Assembly: GCF_022513565.1 (NCBI RefSeq)
Contig: NZ_JAKWBE010000005.1
Location: 186,001-250,000, forward strand
Source: Streptomyces gilvus
Lineage (GTDB): Bacteria > Actinomycetota > Actinomycetes > Streptomycetales > Streptomycetaceae
DNA: 64,000 bases
Direction of reading: 5' to 3'
The position numbers and the translations under genes were made by a program. Positions 61,321 through 64,000 of this stretch are shown piece after piece; position 1 is the first letter of the stretch; each line of letters starts with the position of its first letter. The notes below the pieces were generated by a model. It made no database searches. It had not been told where the DNA came from and was given only the letters and a program-made list of their open reading frames with translations.

Positions 61321-62124
61321 GTGCGCACGATAGTGCACCGCCACCTGGGCAAGATGGTGGCCGGTGCGGCCGTGGCGGTGGCCGCGACCGCCGTGATGGT
61401 CGCAGTCACGCTGCCGGGGACCGCGGGGGCCGACGAGTCCGGCGGGGCCGCCGGCGCGCGGACCGCGAACCAGGCGGCCCGGGCGGACGGCACACCCGCG
61501 CCCGGGGTCGTCCAGCAGGCGCCGGCCGAGGGGGACAAGGGCAAGGGCCTCGACCCGCTGACCGACGACGAGACCGAGCGGGTCGAGAAGATCGCGCTGA
61601 GCCCGCAGCTGCTCAACACCGGCGAGAACGTCCGGGGCGCCCGCGGACCGCAGCGCCTCACCGTCGAGCTGGCCGAGCCCGACACCGACCAGCCGGACAG
61701 CCTGACAGCGCCCCGGCGGGCGGACGTGACGTTCTACGACTACCGCGACGACAGCGTCGTCACCAGGACCGTCAACCTGGACACGGGCAAGGTCGAGGGG
61801 ACCAGCACCCAGCACGACGTCCAGCCGCCGCTGAGCATCGCCGAGCAGACCGAGGCCGCCCGGCTGCTGATCGCCGACCCGCTGGGCGCGGGCCTGAAGG
61901 CCGACTACAAGGACGCCACCGGCAAGGAGCTCACCTCCCCGGACCAGCTGACGCTGACCAGCATGGTGTTCCGGGCCACCCCGGGCATCCGGCCGGCCGC
62001 GCTCGACAAGTGCGGCGAGCACCGCTGCACCCGGCTGTTCCCGAAGGTCAAGAACGGCGCCTGGATCGACACCCGGGACTTCGTGATCGACCTCAGCGCC
62101 CGCAAGGTCGTCCGGATCGGCTGA
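61321..62124 (+). CDS. Secreted Tat/Sec-exported protein paired with a copper-amine-oxidase-like gene
   Basis: 267 aa from GTG 61321 (AGGGGGAG upstream). The signal peptide (VAGAAVAVAATAVMVAVTLPG, ending TAGA) is followed by a disordered Ala/Gly/Pro-rich stretch. A folded domain from about residue 75 then begins DPLTDDETERVEKIAL. Conserved-looking parts are VTFYDYRDDSVVTRTVNLDTG and a Cys pair in KCGEHRCTRLF. The domain recalls the N-terminal 'N2/N3-like' modules of amine oxidases (Tyr/Phe-rich strands), which the next gene lacks. The gap to it is 55 nt. Confidence 0.75.
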   Translation: MRTIVHRHLGKMVAGAAVAVAATAVMVAVTLPGTAGADESGGAAGARTANQAARADGTPAPGVVQQAPAEGDKGKGLDPLTDDETERVEKIALSPQLLNTGENVRGARGPQRLTVELAEPDTDQPDSLTAPRRADVTFYDYRDDSVVTRTVNLDTGKVEGTSTQHDVQPPLSIAEQTEAARLLIADPLGAGLKADYKDATGKELTSPDQLTLTSMVFRATPGIRPAALDKCGEHRCTRLFPKVKNGAWIDTRDFVIDLSARKVVRIG

Positions 62125-62179
62125 CCCGGCCTCCGTCCACCTTTCACACCCGCATCTCCTGTAAGGGAGCCATTCCTTC

Positions 62180-63505
62180 ATGCGCGTCAACAGAGACAGC
62201 CGTGCCCGCCAGGGGGCGCTGCGCAGGCGGGCCATGGTGGGCCCGCTCGCGGTCGGACTCGTCCTCGGCGGCACGGCGTCCGCCCACGCCTTCGCCGACC
62301 ACAAGGAGGCCGCCGCCCCGGCCGCCGCCCCGGCGTGCAGCGCGGCCTACCAGATCGAGCAGAAGCTCTCCACCGGGACGACCTGGCGCATGTGCTGGCG
62401 CTTCGAGAGCAGGTCCGGGGTCATGCTGGACGACATCTCCTACCAGCCGCCGGGCGAGTCCCAGCCGATCAAGGTGCTGAACAACGCCAAGCTCGCCCAG
62501 ATCGACGTGCCCTACGACGACGGCAGCATCGAGTACAACGACGTCACGGACTACAGCTTCGGCAACGGCCTGCTGAACCTCACGCCCGCCGAGTGCCCGG
62601 GCGGCACCATCAAGACCGTCAAGGTGCCCGAGCCCTTCTACTCGGACTCGCCGAACATCAAGGGCCTGTGCGCCACCACGCGCTCGCGCGGACACGCCTA
62701 CCACATGCTCTCCGACGCCAACAAGACCTACCAGGCGCAGGGCAAGGACCTGCTGCTCTACACGGTCAACAAGGTCGGCTGGTACGAGTACATCACCGAG
62801 TGGCGCTTCCAGGACGACGGCACGATGACCATGAACGCCGGCGCGACGGGCAGCCTCTCGCCCGACGACTACGACGCGGGCGACGGCCGCGGCTGGCCCA
62901 TCGGCAAGGGCGCCCGCGCGTACGCCACCAGCCACAGCCACAACATCTTCTGGCGGCTCGACTTCGGTCTCGACGGCTCCTCCAAGGCCAAGGTCGAGCA
63001 GTACGACTCGGTCGTCAGCCCGCCGGTGGGCGGCCAGCAGGCGCCGACCAACAAGACGACGCTGACCAAGGTCACCAAGGAACTGGCCGGCGACGCCAAG
63101 GACATGCGCTGGTGGCGGGTGGTCAGCACGGCCGGCAAGAACAAGGACGGCCACGCGCGCTCGTACGAGATCGTGCAGGGCCCGACGGCCAAGTACCTGG
63201 GGCACAACCTCACCAAGCACGACGTGTACTTCACCGAGTACAACCCGTGCGAGCAGTACGCCAGCGGCAACCCGCTCAACTGCGGTGCCGGACACGGCAA
63301 GTCGGTCGACACCTGGGTGAACGGGCAGACCCTGACCCACCCGATCGTCTGGGTCAACGTCGGCTTCCACCACATCGCCCGGGACGAGGACCAGCAGCCG
63401 ATGCCGGTCCACTGGCAGGGCTTCTCCATCGCCCCGCGCGACGTCACCGCTATGAATCCGCTCACTCCGGCCGCCCTCGCCGGTGAGAACGGACACTGGC
63501 ACTAA
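62180..63505 (+). CDS. Short secreted copper amine oxidase-like protein
   Basis: 441 aa from ATG 62180, shorter than usual amine oxidases (600-700). A signal peptide (VGPLAVGLVLGGTASAHA) is present. The catalytic-domain motifs can be aligned: the topaquinone segment is W201-Y202-E-Y (GWYEYITEWRF), where most members have N-Y-D/E; the copper ligands are H252 and H254 in TSHSHNIFWRLDFGLDG, and a later His397/398 in NVGFHHIARDED. PMPVHWQGFSIAPRDV matches the family end. Oxidation of amines outside the cell is expected, but the Trp before the cofactor Tyr is unusual. Confidence 0.8.
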   Translation: MRVNRDSRARQGALRRRAMVGPLAVGLVLGGTASAHAFADHKEAAAPAAAPACSAAYQIEQKLSTGTTWRMCWRFESRSGVMLDDISYQPPGESQPIKVLNNAKLAQIDVPYDDGSIEYNDVTDYSFGNGLLNLTPAECPGGTIKTVKVPEPFYSDSPNIKGLCATTRSRGHAYHMLSDANKTYQAQGKDLLLYTVNKVGWYEYITEWRFQDDGTMTMNAGATGSLSPDDYDAGDGRGWPIGKGARAYATSHSHNIFWRLDFGLDGSSKAKVEQYDSVVSPPVGGQQAPTNKTTLTKVTKELAGDAKDMRWWRVVSTAGKNKDGHARSYEIVQGPTAKYLGHNLTKHDVYFTEYNPCEQYASGNPLNCGAGHGKSVDTWVNGQTLTHPIVWVNVGFHHIARDEDQQPMPVHWQGFSIAPRDVTAMNPLTPAALAGENGHWH

Positions 63506-63615
63506 GGTAGTTGAGAATCGACCTGCCCATCCTGCTGCACCGCCGCCCGCTCGCGGAGTACGCTCCTTGATCGTCGACCTGGGGTGTGCTCGGGGGAGTG
63601 GAAGGCGGTGCTTGG

Positions 63616-64000
63616 GTGGGCTCGGGAGGGCTGGAGCTGCCCCCTGGTGACGAGGGTCACGAGGGGAACTCCCAAGACGTCCCGCCCGGCACGGTGTCCC
63701 TGGCCAGGCCCATGGAGACCGGTTCCATCGGGCCGGAGCTGGACTGGGACGCCGAGGCCTGGCGCGAGGTGCGTGTACGCGCCCAGCGAGCCGGCCGCGC
63801 CTACATCTGGCTGAACCTCGTCGAACAGCGGCTGCGCGCGGTCGTGGCCGCCGTTCTGCGCCCCATCTACGAACCGGTCCACGGCGACGAGTGGGTGATC
63901 GCCGCGGCCGGACCGGCCGGCCAGGAGTGGGTGCAGCGGGCGGTCGCGGTACGCGAAGTCAGCCGCCGCAAGGGCTACTTGCTCGACCCGGCCGACGACA
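63616..64000 (+). CDS. N-terminal part of an unidentified protein (3' truncated)
   Basis: About 128 residues from GTG 63616 (GGAAGGCGG upstream) to the window edge with no stop. Distinctive segments are LDWDAEAWREVRVRAQRAGR, YIWLNLVEQRLRAVVAAVL and PVHGDEWVIAAAGPAGQEWV. There is no signal peptide, membrane segment or motif that I can name. It appears to be a conserved cytoplasmic Streptomyces protein. The remaining sequence beyond 64000 is needed to identify it. Confidence 0.65.
   Translation, partial: MGSGGLELPPGDEGHEGNSQDVPPGTVSLARPMETGSIGPELDWDAEAWREVRVRAQRAGRAYIWLNLVEQRLRAVVAAVLRPIYEPVHGDEWVIAAAGPAGQEWVQRAVAVREVSRRKGYLLDPADD

Overview
This 64 kb window is high-GC actinobacterial DNA, almost certainly from a Streptomyces chromosome. 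The signs are strong codon bias, frequent GTG and TTG starts, two cvn 'conservons', geosmin synthase, a CprB-type gamma-butyrolactone receptor, an SSI-type protease inhibitor and a single noticed TTA (bldA) codon. I see no rRNA or tRNA genes, CRISPR array, integrase or insertion sequence.

Layout. 1-5.5 kb: a gene end, a cytochrome P450, a DrrAB-like drug ABC exporter and a GT39-type membrane glycosyltransferase. 5.7-14 kb: an OpuC-like osmoprotectant ABC transporter (ATPase plus two permeases). Its probable binding lipoprotein lies 5 kb away, on the other side of a complete conservon (CvnA-B-C-D). 14-20 kb: a second conservon, then an orphan sugar-type binding lipoprotein. 20-34 kb: a mycosin-like membrane protease and a one-lobed BMP-like protein, divergent from a giant (about 3655 aa) secreted RHS/YD-repeat protein. 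That protein carries four LamG-like domains and a C-terminal DNA/RNA non-specific nuclease, and it overlaps a SUKH-type immunity gene.

34-38 kb: DUF6230/DUF6114 membrane proteins, a secreted Cys-containing protein behind a perfect 22-bp inverted repeat, and a membrane-anchored AA10 copper monooxygenase. 38-45 kb: the CprB-like regulator with a CprB-type operator, an ARMT1/DUF89 phosphatase, a second P450, a frameshifted ABC ATPase and geosmin synthase. 44.7-50 kb: housekeeping and accessory genes (glutamine-amidotransferase-like protein, LysR regulator, PDZ protein, LysE exporter, M24 peptidase, an APH-fold protein lacking the catalytic Asp). 50-61 kb: trehalose/glycogen metabolism (treZ, treY, glgX), interleaved with an FHA protein, two paralogous M14-like metallopeptidases and an SSI inhibitor. 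61-64 kb: two secreted proteins, one a short copper-amine-oxidase-like protein, and a truncated gene.

How the genes may work together. The osmoprotectant importer and the TreZ/TreY/GlgX genes point to osmotic-stress handling. The conservons and the CprB-like regulator point to developmental and secondary-metabolism control. The RHS toxin/immunity pair is an interbacterial-competition locus, and the adjacent surface protease is a plausible but unproven partner. The M14 peptidase carries the TTA codon and is translationally coupled to the SSI inhibitor, so both may be under bldA control.
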